Positions 1-10,041 are shown, counted from the first letter of the stretch. The stretch: DNA of 64,000 nt from Erysipelotrichaceae bacterium 66202529 (GCA_017161075.1 CP046174.1:3038001-3102000), one strand, 5' to 3'. The notes: generated from the sequence alone by a model not told the origin. Translations and numbers: made by a program.

Positions 1-3000
1 GGATCAGCGTTCCGTTTGCCTGTTTGATAAATTTCGTGATTTCCAGCTTTCCATAGCTGCTTTTCAGTGCATTGATAATGCTGACATTATGGGCATCCCC
101 CTGTACCTGCACGGTAGCAGAGGAGCTTTCCTGTGCATCGTTCACGATATACGTCACATCGAAGCCGGAGACCTCCAGCTCCTTTACCTGATAGGTTCCC
201 GCTGCCAGATTGCGCAGGGTGCTTTTCCAGTTGTTATTCTTTTGCAGCACAACATTGGTCTGCATATCCGCACCGCTCAAAGCAACGACAAAGCGCTGGG
301 TATCGGATGGCAGAACCAGTTGTCCGCTGGCATTGCGGATGAATTTGGACAAGGTGATTGCACCGCCGCTGCCTGCTGTGGCATCGATCATGCGTACCTC
401 ATTGGCATTCTTTTCGACATGCACGATACCGTTTGCCACCTCGCTGCCGCCGTTGATAATATAGGTCACCTGATCATCACTGTCAACCTCATCAATCACA
501 TACCAGCCATCCATCAGATCCTTGAGTACGATGCTCCAGTCATTGGCTGCATTCAGCGTGAACACCTCATTATAGCCTGGCTTGGAAACATGCACACGGG
601 TCACAAAATCCGCTGTAGGACGCGTCAGCTTTCCACCCTCGCCGCGCATAAACTTTTCGATGCGGATACTGCCAAAGGCTTCCCGGACGGTATTGATAAT
701 CTGTACCGTATTGCTGTTTGCCTCCACATTGACGATTGCACTGTTGACCTCACTTGCACCGTTGACGATATAGCTCACATCATGCTGGTCGTCAACCTCA
801 TCCACGACGTACACACCGTCCGCAAGATCATCGACCCTTAAAGACCAGTTGTTTTCCCGGTTCAGTACAAACACCTCATTGTAGCCCGGACGGGAAATGT
901 GTACACGGGATACAAAATCCTCATCCGGACGCACCAAATCCTGATTGCGTCGCATATATTTATCCAGCTGAATGCTGCCTGAGGCACTGCTTTGCGGCGT
1001 ATCGATGATCTGCACCGTACTGCCGCTGCCTGCGACATGTACGATTCCGCGATCCACTTCATTTCCCCCGTTGATAATAAAGCTGACCGCATCTGTGGTA
1101 GTCGTTTCACTGATGACATAATCGCCCGCCTTTAAATCTGAAAGCATACACATCCAGCGATTGGACGCATCCAGTGTAACCAGCTGGTTATAGGATGGTC
1201 CGGAAATATGAAAGACATAGGAGGCATCCCTGTGCGGACGCATCAGCATACCATCCTGGCGGATATACTTCGCCATCGTGATACTGCCGCTGTCCTGTAT
1301 CTGCTCCTGATTGATAATCTGCACCTGATGCCCACTGTGCTCTACAACTACAATGGCACGGTCTACCTGCGTACCGCCGTCGATGATATAGGAGACATCA
1401 TCATGATCCAGCTCGTCAACCACATACGTTCCATTCGGCAGCGGGCCGATCGTTTCCGTAAAGCCGTTACGATCAGACAGCGTATAGATTTCATTATATC
1501 CCGGAGAGGATACATGAATGCGATAGCTTCCCTGCACCGGTCTGTTCAGCAGTCCCTGTGCATCCTCAATATACTTGCTCAAAGTGATGCTTCCGGTATT
1601 TCCTGCCCCCTGCGGATTGATGATATTCACCGTATTGGCATTCTGCATGACATGAACGATTCCCCTGGCCAGCGGCGCCGCATTGTTGACAACATACTGT
1701 ACGCCCTTTTGCTCACGTTCCTCCATGACCTCATACCAGCCATCCTTCAGATTGCGGACACTGGCATAGAAATGATTTGCGTAATTCAGAAGAACTCTGC
1801 TTGTTTCCTCTTCTCCCTTGATACGGATCCAGAAGCTGTCCTGCTCCTGCGGATAACAATAACACCCCTCTGTATCCCGGATCAGCTTACACAGCTCAAT
1901 ACTGCCGTTTCTTGTCTGCGCTTCCTCATTGATGACCTTGACATCCACATGTTCCTCACACACATTGATCAGCGCACTCTGTGATTCCTTTCCTCCGTTG
2001 ATAATATAACACACAGTACCCTCTGCATTCAGCTCACGCAGCTCATACATGCCCAAAGGAAGATTGCGAAGCGTTTCCTTCCAGCGGTTGCAGGAATTCA
2101 GGGTGATGATCTGATGGAATGCTTCCCCTCGTACATCCACCTCATACTCATCCTCCTGCTGTGGTTTTTTCAGACAGCCGCAGGAGGCATCTCGTACATA
2201 TTTGGACAGGGTGATACTGCCCATCGCGCACTTCATCACATTGACGGACTGGACATGGACATCATTTTTTAAGACGATATCCGCTGTGCACTCCCGTGCA
2301 TCATCCACCAGATAATACAGCTCCTTAAACGCTGCTTCCTCTCGTTGCATCACCTGGTATTCCCCCTGCGGAAGCTCTTCCATCTGATGCCATTGGTTTC
2401 GCTCGTTTAACACAAAGGTCTTATCAATATGCTTTCCCTTTACCCGCATGTGGAAGACCATATCCTTATGCGGCTGTACCAAATCATCCTCGCAGTTTTT
2501 CACCACTGCCTCCAGATGCAGCTTCGCCATCGTTTCACTGGCATTCAGAACAACGATGCTCACATCCTCTTTTCCGACCTCGAAATAGCCGCAATCCGAC
2601 GGGCACTGTTCATTGATCTGATAACGAACCTCATGATTGCCAGGCTCACGGATTTCATATGCTCCACACGCCTGCTGGGTAAAGACTGCCGTCCAGTCAT
2701 TCTCCCTGCTCAGGATGCATTCCTGTGTTTCCTTATCGTGCAGAAGCTCGATGCGGAAGGTGTCATGTTGATCCGGACGACTGCGCTCACCGAAGGCATT
2801 TTCCATGCATTTGGTGACGGTGATATTCCCGCGGTGCATGCGTTTGATTACCGCACATACATTCACGCATTCCCCATTCAATTCAATACAGACGACATCC
2901 TCAAATACACACTCCTCAATTTCAAAGCGCACAGCCCCCTGGTTGAGTACACGCAGCGTATAGGAACCCGGCAACAGATGCTTCAAGCAGTCCGTAAATG

Positions 3001-6000
3001 CATTGCAGCTGTTCAGACAGAGCGTTTCCTTGCTATGCTCGCTGACAATTTCCACACGGACTTCCTCATCCGCACACAATTCCCGGCACATGCCATCCTC
3101 TTCGACTACGGCGTTCACACAGATGCAGCCCTTTGGACTCGGTGTATTGATCATGGTGATATGGATATCCTCATCACACACATCCACGACGGCTGACGCA
3201 CATGGCAGCTCATTGATCAGCCAGCTGACCGCATAGCCCTCACACGGACTTTCACGAACCTCATAATGTCCCTGCGGCAAATCGTACAGGCGGACGCAGA
3301 AATCATTTTCGCTGTTCAGCTCCACCTTCTGTGTACACGTTTCACCTTCCACAATGGCACAGAAGCTCTCCTCGTGTGATGGCATATGCAGATTACCGTC
3401 ACGATTCGCAATCCGCTTCTCCAGCAGCATACAGCCATAGCGCATTTCCTCATTGATCACGGTGATATGCATGCTTTCTCCCTCATAAAGGAAATAACAT
3501 GCATCATGCAGCTCTCCATTGATATCATACACATGTCTGCCGCTGCCAAGCTCGCGCAGCTCATAATGCTGGTTGGCAAGATTGTTTAAACAAATACAGA
3601 AGTCATTGCCCGCATGCAGCTCATATACCTCATGGCAGTTTTTCCCCTTGAGAAGAACCCGGTATATTGCATCCTCATCCGGCATGACGAGCCGGTTGCC
3701 ATCGCGTATCCGCTTTTCAATCGTTACACTTCCACACTGCTGCTCGCTGTTGATGATATCAATGTATGCATCCTCACAGCCCAGTGTAAAGCATGCCTTA
3801 TCGACGCACTCCCCATTAACGCGGTAGCGGACATTCCAGTTTTCATCAACCTCGCTGATTTCATAGCTTCCTTCCAGCAGATCATCAAAATACACACAGA
3901 AATCATTACGTGCGCACAGACGATAGGTACGACTGAAGCCCTGTCCCTGTAACAGGAAGCGGAATTCATCCTGTGGACATGGCATGAACAGATTACCGCG
4001 CTCATCCTCAAGATACTTGGTAACGCGCACCGTACCCGTACAATCGCTTTCCTGATTCACGATTAGCACTTCCACATCACACTGACCTAGCTCCACATTA
4101 CCAAAGCTTTCCTCGTTTCCATCAATCATATAGCTGACACGGAAGCCAAGATTATCCTTTTGGACAATGCGGTAGCGGCCCTGCGGCAGATAATCCAGGA
4201 TAACACACCAGTTGTTTTCCGCACGCAGACACACATGCTCACTGCACTCTCTTCCCTCTACCAGAATATCCAGCAGCATACCGCGGGACGGGCGCTGCAG
4301 TTCTCCATTGCAGCAGCGTACAACTCCGCGCAGCTTCAGCATACCGTTATTTTTGCGGCGGTTGATAATGCTGACCTCTTGATTGCTGCCATCCATACAG
4401 ACAATAGCATCGCACTGCTCCTGCTGATTGACGAGATAGGACACATCATAGTCAAAGCTATCCAGCTCCGTTATGCTGTATTCCCCCTCTATCAGTCCTT
4501 CCAGCATGACGCACCAGTTATTGCCTGCCTTTAGCACATACGTTTCCCTAAAGCAGGTGCTTTCCACACAGACCTCAAATTCCTCATCACGGCCCGGCTT
4601 TACCAGCTCGCCACTACGTGTTTCCTCAAATTTACAAATTTTCAAAATTCCGCAGCTGCTCTTCGCAACACTGTTGATAATGCGGATTTCATTTTCACAG
4701 CAGTCATCGACGACAAAGCGTGCTGCCTTACTTTCTTTGCTGCAGTTGACCTGATAGCTGACCTCATATGCACACGGTGTATCCTCGCGTACCTCATAGC
4801 TTCCAAAACGTAAATCATCAAAGCACACACACCAGTCGTTACCGGCATTTAATTCAAAGGTGCGTTTGCAGAAATAGGAGCTCAGTGTCACCGTAAAGCA
4901 CTGATGCTTCTGCGGCTTGATCAAATCTCCAAACTCATTACGCACATATTTGCAGATGCTTACGGTTCCAGCATTGCGTTCCTCATTGATTACGGATACG
5001 CAGAATGCAGAATCCCCATTGATCCGCACACAGGCGCTTGTACTTTCTCTTCCCCCGTTGATGATATAGCTGGTCGTATAATCTGTATTGCAGCTTACTT
5101 CCTCAATGACATATTCTCCATTACATAAATTGGCGATATCCACACAGAAATTATTGCCCGCATTCAGATTAAAGGCTTCCTTCCTGCCACAGCCGCTCAG
5201 CATGACCGTAAACTGCAAATCCTTTGATGGCTTAGAAATCGTTCCATCACAGCCGCGGATAAATTTACAGATACGAAGCGGAGACTGCAGGTCCTCACAA
5301 AAGCAAGGATTTTCATTTCCGTTAATAATCATGACAGATGCCTGCTCACAGTCGTTCAGCTCCACATTGGCATAGCAGCGCTCCTCCTGTCCGTTGACGA
5401 TATAGACAGGCTCTGCTTCCATCGGATCACGAAGCTCACTGATATCATAATATCCCGGCAGCAATCCGCATAATACGGCACAATAATCATTGTCCTCGCT
5501 CAGCTCAATCAGGCGGTCATCACTATCGGATATAATACGCACCTGATATACCTCACCACAGCCCGGCTTGCACAGATGGCCGTTCTCCATACGGATATAC
5601 TTTTCAATTTTCATGGAAGTATCCGCACGCAGCTCATTGATCATGACAAGCTCGTTCTCTTGCGGCAGCAGATCAAAGCGGCCGTCTGAGGTTTCCCCTT
5701 CATCATTGAATCTCCAGCGGGTCACATATCCTGTACAGCCGCTTTCTTCCACCATAGTATAGCCTGGCTGCAGGTCACAGATGGTTTCCTGAAAGTCATT
5801 GGACGCATCCAGGGTTACGCAGTGCTCTGTTCCATGCTGCATAACGTGCAGGGTAAATGCCATGTCCTCCTGAAATTCTAAAGGATCTCCATTCATATCC
5901 ACCAGCTTCTTAACAACATGCAGCTGTGTCTCACTCAGCTGCTGATTGATAATACGGACACTGCGATGTGAGGTCGTACTTGTGAAGATCACGCTGGCAT

Positions 6001-6358
6001 AGTCCTCCTGCATGACCTCCTCGTCCACCATATAGGTGATATCCACCTCATCCCCGTTGATCATCTGCTGTCCGCTTTCATCTGTCTGTACAATGACATG
6101 CTGAACTGCCTGAATATCGGAAATCGTGATTTTTCCAATACCGGTAGCTGGATCGATGGGTACATCATAATAGCAGCATTCGTTTTGGGAATGACAAACC
6201 TTGATATGCCGCATTTTGCACATCTCTTTTGCACTACCCTCGCGCATTCTCTCCTCTATGACAATATCCATGCTCGCATTTTCTATGCACGGCTGTGCCG
6301 TTTCCAGAAGGCTGACAGGCAGCATGCGGTAAAAGACGTTCCATAAGCGTTTGCTCAT
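1..6358 (-). CDS. Giant Cna-B/SpaA-like repeat protein, C-terminus off the window
   Basis: The frame is open from the ATG at 6358 to the left edge, at least 2,119 codons with no stop. A strong Shine-Dalgarno (AAGGAGGATAAAG) precedes the ATG. After about 140 N-terminal residues come 19 complete ~103-residue repeats and the start of a twentieth. Each repeat runs: GxIxxxK(Y/F)(I/M) strand, proline, L-x-A-x-N-D/N-W/F turn, GxYxVxE strand, Y-I-x-N-G, and a closing V-x-I-I-N. This matches the prealbumin-like Cna-B/SpaA fold, where Lys, Glu and Asn form an intramolecular isopeptide bond. Repeats 6, 10 and 12 lack the Lys and Glu. Repeats 2-9 carry a Cys at the N-x-(W/F/Y)-C site. No hydrophobic N-terminal segment is visible, so Sec export is unlikely; a spore-surface role is an inference. 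Any C-terminal anchor lies outside the window. Confidence 0.85.
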   Translation of the reverse strand, partial: MSKRLWNVFYRMLPVSLLETAQPCIENASMDIVIEERMREGSAKEMCKMRHIKVCHSQNECCYYDVPIDPATGIGKITISDIQAVQHVIVQTDESGQQMINGDEVDITYMVDEEVMQEDYASVIFTSTTSHRSVRIINQQLSETQLHVVKKLVDMNGDPLEFQEDMAFTLHVMQHGTEHCVTLDASNDFQETICDLQPGYTMVEESGCTGYVTRWRFNDEGETSDGRFDLLPQENELVMINELRADTSMKIEKYIRMENGHLCKPGCGEVYQVRIISDSDDRLIELSEDNDYCAVLCGLLPGYYDISELRDPMEAEPVYIVNGQEERCYANVELNDCEQASVMIINGNENPCFCEDLQSPLRICKFIRGCDGTISKPSKDLQFTVMLSGCGRKEAFNLNAGNNFCVDIANLCNGEYVIEEVSCNTDYTTSYIINGGRESTSACVRINGDSAFCVSVINEERNAGTVSICKYVRNEFGDLIKPQKHQCFTVTLSSYFCKRTFELNAGNDWCVCFDDLRFGSYEVREDTPCAYEVSYQVNCSKESKAARFVVDDCCENEIRIINSVAKSSCGILKICKFEETRSGELVKPGRDEEFEVCVESTCFRETYVLKAGNNWCVMLEGLIEGEYSITELDSFDYDVSYLVNQQEQCDAIVCMDGSNQEVSIINRRKNNGMLKLRGVVRCCNGELQRPSRGMLLDILVEGRECSEHVCLRAENNWCVILDYLPQGRYRIVQKDNLGFRVSYMIDGNEESFGNVELGQCDVEVLIVNQESDCTGTVRVTKYLEDERGNLFMPCPQDEFRFLLQGQGFSRTYRLCARNDFCVYFDDLLEGSYEISEVDENWNVRYRVNGECVDKACFTLGCEDAYIDIINSEQQCGSVTIEKRIRDGNRLVMPDEDAIYRVLLKGKNCHEVYELHAGNDFCICLNNLANQHYELRELGSGRHVYDINGELHDACYFLYEGESMHITVINEEMRYGCMLLEKRIANRDGNLHMPSHEESFCAIVEGETCTQKVELNSENDFCVRLYDLPQGHYEVRESPCEGYAVSWLINELPCASAVVDVCDEDIHITMINTPSPKGCICVNAVVEEDGMCRELCADEEVRVEIVSEHSKETLCLNSCNAFTDCLKHLLPGSYTLRVLNQGAVRFEIEECVFEDVVCIELNGECVNVCAVIKRMHRGNITVTKCMENAFGERSRPDQHDTFRIELLHDKETQECILSRENDWTAVFTQQACGAYEIREPGNHEVRYQINEQCPSDCGYFEVGKEDVSIVVLNASETMAKLHLEAVVKNCEDDLVQPHKDMVFHMRVKGKHIDKTFVLNERNQWHQMEELPQGEYQVMQREEAAFKELYYLVDDARECTADIVLKNDVHVQSVNVMKCAMGSITLSKYVRDASCGCLKKPQQEDEYEVDVRGEAFHQIITLNSCNRWKETLRNLPLGMYELRELNAEGTVCYIINGGKESQSALINVCEEHVDVKVINEEAQTRNGSIELCKLIRDTEGCYCYPQEQDSFWIRIKGEEETSRVLLNYANHFYASVRNLKDGWYEVMEEREQKGVQYVVNNAAPLARGIVHVMQNANTVNIINPQGAGNTGSITLSKYIEDAQGLLNRPVQGSYRIHVSSPGYNEIYTLSDRNGFTETIGPLPNGTYVVDELDHDDVSYIIDGGTQVDRAIVVVEHSGHQVQIINQEQIQDSGSITMAKYIRQDGMLMRPHRDASYVFHISGPSYNQLVTLDASNRWMCMLSDLKAGDYVISETTTTDAVSFIINGGNEVDRGIVHVAGSGSTVQIIDTPQSSASGSIQLDKYMRRNQDLVRPDEDFVSRVHISRPGYNEVFVLNRENNWSLRVDDLADGVYVVDEVDDQHDVSYIVNGASEVNSAIVNVEANSNTVQIINTVREAFGSIRIEKFMRGEGGKLTRPTADFVTRVHVSKPGYNEVFTLNAANDWSIVLKDLMDGWYVIDEVDSDDQVTYIINGGSEVANGIVHVEKNANEVRMIDATAGSGGAITLSKFIRNASGQLVLPSDTQRFVVALSGADMQTNVVLQKNNNWKSTLRNLAAGTYQVKELEVSGFDVTYIVNDAQESSSATVQVQGDAHNVSIINALKSSYGKLEITKFIKQANGTLI

Positions 6359-6403
6359 CTTTATCCTCCTTCTTCATATAAGCGATTCATTTCTTATACA
6401 TTC

Positions 6404-6431
6404 TAGTATATGAGCCCACATGGAAATTGTT
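6404..6431 (-). promoter_or_regulatory. Sigma-K-like promoter of the giant repeat gene
   Basis: On the minus strand AACA is followed after 15 bp by CATATACTA. This fits the mother-cell sigma-K pattern (AC element, 15-17 bp, CATAnnnTA). The predicted start would be roughly 40 nt before the ATG. No TTGACA-like box sits 17 bp upstream of the overlapping TATACT, so a sigma-A reading is weaker. The sigma-K assignment rests on pattern matching alone. Confidence 0.45.
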
Positions 6432-6436
6432 CTACA

Positions 6437-6468
6437 AAATAAAAGAACCGTTAATTCATCAACGGTTC
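6437..6468 (-). terminator. Terminator after the 6.5-7.4 kb membrane-protein operon
   Basis: A perfect 8-bp inverted repeat GAACCGTT / AACGGTTC with an 8-nt loop is followed on the minus strand by TTTTATTTTG. The stop codon of the 46-codon ORF lies at the edge of the loop. Confidence 0.75.
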
Positions 6469-6591
6469 CAGCTGCAGCAGCACGTAGGGCTGCCCTTCCA
6501 CTTTAATTACATGTACACGCAGTACAAGATAGGTATTATTCATGTGCAATGCTACAACAAACGGGATATCATATTCAGTATTCATCGCCAT
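6451..6591 (-). CDS. Small 46-residue protein of unknown function
   Basis: This short ORF starts 27 nt after the stop of the upstream membrane-protein gene and ends inside the shared terminator hairpin. Two start codons are possible, ATG at 6591 and ATG at 6585. The second has the better-spaced AGGTGATG Shine-Dalgarno. The product is a mix of hydrophobic and charged residues (it opens MAMNTEYDIPFVVALHM) and has no transmembrane helix long enough to be convincing; it looks like a two- or three-strand beta unit. I recognise no family. Support is the operon position, the RBS and the exact fit against the terminator. Confidence 0.5.
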   Translation of the reverse strand: MAMNTEYDIPFVVALHMNNTYLVLRVHVIKVEGQPYVLLQLEPLMN

Positions 6592-6618
6592 CACCTGCTT
6601 TATCGTATGTAAGATATG

Positions 6619-7425
6619 CTATATGTGTACATCCTCATCATAGATGCACACCATAAAGATATAGTAGAATACAAGCATCAGACACATGAGAACCCCATAG
6701 ATGATGGATAGGATAAAGGCAGGCAGAAGCTGCATATTCCCAGAGAGGGAAAGACCAAGCTCCATCGCATCCATAAACGGATTGCTGCGGGTCATGATAT
6801 CCACAACACCACTGTTGGCGGCAAATCGTGTTCCGTATTGGAAAAAGGCATCCATAACAGAGGTATAAGCAAAGGCGATCAGAAAAATGACCAGCATACT
6901 GTAAAAAGAGGATCGGTAATGCCGAATGATTTTAACAAATGCGTCTTTTATAATAAGGAAAGGATTGCGTGCACCATCATAAATGGCATAGCAGGCAAAT
7001 ACCTGTACCGGAATATAAAACATCATCATTAGCAGCATAACGGGTGTCAATATGGCATTGATACTGTTTTGATCGTTCAGCATGACCTGAAAGGAAAGCC
7101 AGCTGCTTCCTGCCATAGCTGCAAATAATAGGGTCTGAACACCAATCAGCGGCAGCATGTAGTCCTTCATGACAAGTGTACGGCTGTCTTCCCGTTTGGT
7201 ACGGATAAACTGAAACATGACGATCAAATATACATAGGCTGCCACGATGACGATCAGATACAGGAATAAGTAGGAAACCAGCATACTACCGGCACGGCTG
7301 ACAACAGAGATTCCCATGCTGTAAATGGAGCAGTAGAGAATACTGAGCAGCATCAGCATGAGCAGCAAACTGACAATGCGTTCTTTTATATTGGTAAATG
7401 ACAGAAAGTCCTTCCATGTTTTCAT
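6619..7425 (-). CDS. Multipass membrane protein of unknown function
   Basis: This 268-residue protein has about six hydrophobic helices (near residues 17-37, 48-75, 90-112, 122-145, 170-190 and 235-262) and no enzyme motif. A loop after helix four reads CYAIYDGARNPFLIIKDA. The 12.3-13.1 kb gene has a closely similar arrangement and a comparable sequence (YGVYDGVTQIKALVAGSF) at the same place, so the two look like paralogues of one DUF975/DUF624-like membrane family. The family name is a guess from topology. The start is well placed behind an AGGTGATAT ribosome site. A 46-codon ORF follows 27 nt downstream and shares the terminator. Confidence 0.75.
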   Translation of the reverse strand: MKTWKDFLSFTNIKERIVSLLLMLMLLSILYCSIYSMGISVVSRAGSMLVSYLFLYLIVIVAAYVYLIVMFQFIRTKREDSRTLVMKDYMLPLIGVQTLLFAAMAGSSWLSFQVMLNDQNSINAILTPVMLLMMMFYIPVQVFACYAIYDGARNPFLIIKDAFVKIIRHYRSSFYSMLVIFLIAFAYTSVMDAFFQYGTRFAANSGVVDIMTRSNPFMDAMELGLSLSGNMQLLPAFILSIIYGVLMCLMLVFYYIFMVCIYDEDVHI

Positions 7426-7601
7426 AATATCACCTCAGGTATAGGTTATTCTACCATATTTTTTGAAAAATGGGAAATGCTATAAAGGATGAGTCTGATG
7501 ATGTATACACATAGTAATCAGATATGGCTTCATTGGATTATATACATTTTATAAAATAGTGTTTAATATCTGTACTTGCTCTTTAACCTTTATTCTTTCT
7601 T

Positions 7602-7641
7602 AGAAAAACCTCCTGCCGATAATAACGGAAGAAGGTTTTGT
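7602..7641 (-). terminator. Terminator after the ABC-2 permease
   Basis: The inverted repeat AAAACCTTCTTCCG / CGGCAGGAGGTTTTT has a 7-nt loop and a T5 run on the minus strand, about 60 bp past the permease stop. Nothing else convincing lies between 7426 and 7601. Confidence 0.6.
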
Positions 7642-7701
7642 TTAAATTCTAAGTATATTACAAAAAGCCACAATTATCTAACAAATAGTTTTACATTAAA
7701 C

Positions 7702-10035
7702 TTATCTTTTTAAATAATATGGAAATCGTCTCAAAGATAAGCATACTAGAATCAGAACAATTGCAATATATTTAAAAAAATTCAAGTTTTGATAGAGAAA
7801 GAGATTCCCCTGTACCAAATCAAAGACAGTAACATATAAAATAAAATCAGCACCGTTGTAATAAAGAATCATAGGGAACAGTAATATGAATAAACTCAAA
7901 AAACAGCTAACAAGAAGGTTTTCACTTTTTTTTGATATTAGGGTTATGATATAACCGCTAAGCACAACACCCGAACAACGGATAACATACAGCAAACAAG
8001 CATATTGCATACATGAAAGATCCATTGGTAATGAAGTTGCAATACTCCAGTCATCAGGGACAACAGCATGCAATGGAGCATCCCATTGAAACATCGGATA
8101 TAATCTATTAAACGCGAATGCATCACTTAGGTTATAGAATAGAAATAGGAAAATTGATACCATTAGCACAACGAGGAACTTCGCTTTACATATTGATCTT
8201 CTTCCTTTTTTTGTAGTTTCATACAGTATATATTCCTTTTTCTGCTGATCAAATGTATAAATTCCATGAATCGCAAATACAAGAGAAGCAATTAACAGGA
8301 TACTCATTTGAATATCTCGTTCTTGCGTATTCATAGCAAAAATCGCCTGATATCCTTTTTTATAAACGAGAACCTCTCTGCCGTCCTGATAGTCCTTATA
8401 AAATGTATAAAACGCTGTTTTATCTTTTATTTGATCCAGACTCTTTCTTAATAAAGACTGGTAATCTGCTTCCGATACGATACCCTTTTCTTTCTCTGCC
8501 GCAAGCTTTGTTAGTTCTGCTTCCTGCTCCTCAAACATTTTATATTGTTTTTCTATATTATTCTTCTTAACAGGATTTAGTACGCCGCCATATTCTTTGT
8601 ATAATTCAATTACCTTTTCTTCAATGATAGAATCCTGTCGCTGACTGGCAATTGTATAAACATAATATCCTTGATAAACACACAGCAGTACACATACAAT
8701 AAAAAATTTATTGTTATTTATGATTTTTTGAACTTCATGTACCAGCAAATTGGTGTGCTGCACAATAGCAAGCGAATGAACATTACATTCAGGTATCCTT
8801 ATCATTTTATGTGTAAATAGGAATAGCGCTGTAAAAAGAAACATACATATGATAATACATATACATAAGAGCTCAGCTAATGATATTGTATAGGATCGAA
8901 ATGTAAATACTATAAAATCCTGAAAAACCGTATGTGTATTGCTGATTTCATAAAAATTCAGGTAATGAAGAATACGAAAAATAGAGTTCGTTGAAATAGT
9001 TTGAACAAGCAGATAAGAAATAGCCAGGAACATACTCATAATAAGGATAGAAAATTTATGAAAACATTGATACAAAAATGCAAAAAGCATAGCTAAAGTA
9101 AAACCTGTAATGATTTTTATCAGGAATGTTATGCCATACCACAAGCCTAAATCCCCTTGAAATGCACTTGTGTATAGAGATGGTATGCTTTGTACTGAAG
9201 CTCCCCAATTTATGCTGCCATACAATCCCTGTATGAGAAGCAGATAACCTCCCTCTATTAGCATTGTAAGCAAAAAGCCAGTGATAAAAATAACTGTACA
9301 TTTAGATAAACGTGATGTGATCCTACCATATTTCGTAGTCGTTATCAAAGAAGTCATATCTGCCGTTTCATCGTTCTGTAATACGATAATTGCTATAAAT
9401 AGCCATGCAAAGCAAATCATTACAGAGACGGAGCCTGTTACATAACGTTCAAAGACAAGGAAGCCTTCGTCACTGAAGCTTGTTTTCCGAAGCTTTTCGT
9501 ATGTTTTTTGTGTTAGTTCCAGCTGTTTCACCTTTTCATCCGATATTGTCATATGCATAGGGTTATTTTTGAGAAACTCCGTTTTCTCCAGAATACCGTC
9601 TAAATAGGCTTCATAGCCTGTTATACGATTATAATAGGAATGTAGATATTGATATATCTGCAAATAATCATTTAAATTTGTATAGATATCTGTTTGCAGT
9701 AATTTTTGATATTCTGATAGAAAATCTGTATCAACGTCCTGTGCCGCAGGATCTTCATCAAAGGCTTTAGATAAATGAAGCTGCTCTTCATATTGTTTTA
9801 CCTGTGTATAAAACGTATGTGTTTTTCCTATCCATGCTTTTTTATCTTGCAGACTTTTACCATTCAATTCTGTTTTTATGCTAAAATATAAGTCTTTATG
9901 TTTCGCCATTACATCTGTACTCTGTAATTGTTCCATATATAGAAAGGTGAAAATCGCAAAAAGAAGAAAAAGAATGGCAACAAGCAGATTGCGCTTTGAT
10001 GTAAGCTTTCTTATCTCATACCATATTAGCTGCAT
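7702..10035 (-). CDS. ABC-2 type permease, two fused halves
   Basis: This 777-residue membrane protein has an internal duplication of the ABC-2 permease layout. Each half opens with a cytosolic helix and a first membrane span (MQLIWYEIRKLTSKRN near residue 1; VHEVQKIINNNKF near residue 430), followed by a large extracellular coiled-coil-like segment (residues 40-185 and 465-575) and five or so clustered spans. It is the translocation partner of the ATPase encoded 6 bp upstream. Such large two-half permeases occur in peptide-export or self-protection ABC systems, but no substrate can be read from the sequence. The gene is visibly more AT-rich than the genes further right. Confidence 0.85.
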   Translation of the reverse strand: MQLIWYEIRKLTSKRNLLVAILFLLFAIFTFLYMEQLQSTDVMAKHKDLYFSIKTELNGKSLQDKKAWIGKTHTFYTQVKQYEEQLHLSKAFDEDPAAQDVDTDFLSEYQKLLQTDIYTNLNDYLQIYQYLHSYYNRITGYEAYLDGILEKTEFLKNNPMHMTISDEKVKQLELTQKTYEKLRKTSFSDEGFLVFERYVTGSVSVMICFAWLFIAIIVLQNDETADMTSLITTTKYGRITSRLSKCTVIFITGFLLTMLIEGGYLLLIQGLYGSINWGASVQSIPSLYTSAFQGDLGLWYGITFLIKIITGFTLAMLFAFLYQCFHKFSILIMSMFLAISYLLVQTISTNSIFRILHYLNFYEISNTHTVFQDFIVFTFRSYTISLAELLCICIIICMFLFTALFLFTHKMIRIPECNVHSLAIVQHTNLLVHEVQKIINNNKFFIVCVLLCVYQGYYVYTIASQRQDSIIEEKVIELYKEYGGVLNPVKKNNIEKQYKMFEEQEAELTKLAAEKEKGIVSEADYQSLLRKSLDQIKDKTAFYTFYKDYQDGREVLVYKKGYQAIFAMNTQERDIQMSILLIASLVFAIHGIYTFDQQKKEYILYETTKKGRRSICKAKFLVVLMVSIFLFLFYNLSDAFAFNRLYPMFQWDAPLHAVVPDDWSIATSLPMDLSCMQYACLLYVIRCSGVVLSGYIITLISKKSENLLVSCFLSLFILLFPMILYYNGADFILYVTVFDLVQGNLFLYQNLNFFKYIAIVLILVCLSLRRFPYYLKR

Positions 10036-10041
10036 AAAGCA

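Noticed and set aside
89..5762. Many plus-strand ORFs of 60-258 codons opposite the giant gene
   Set aside because: They lie antisense to a continuous minus-strand frame with clear repeats, have no ribosome sites, and the repeats explain their recurrence.
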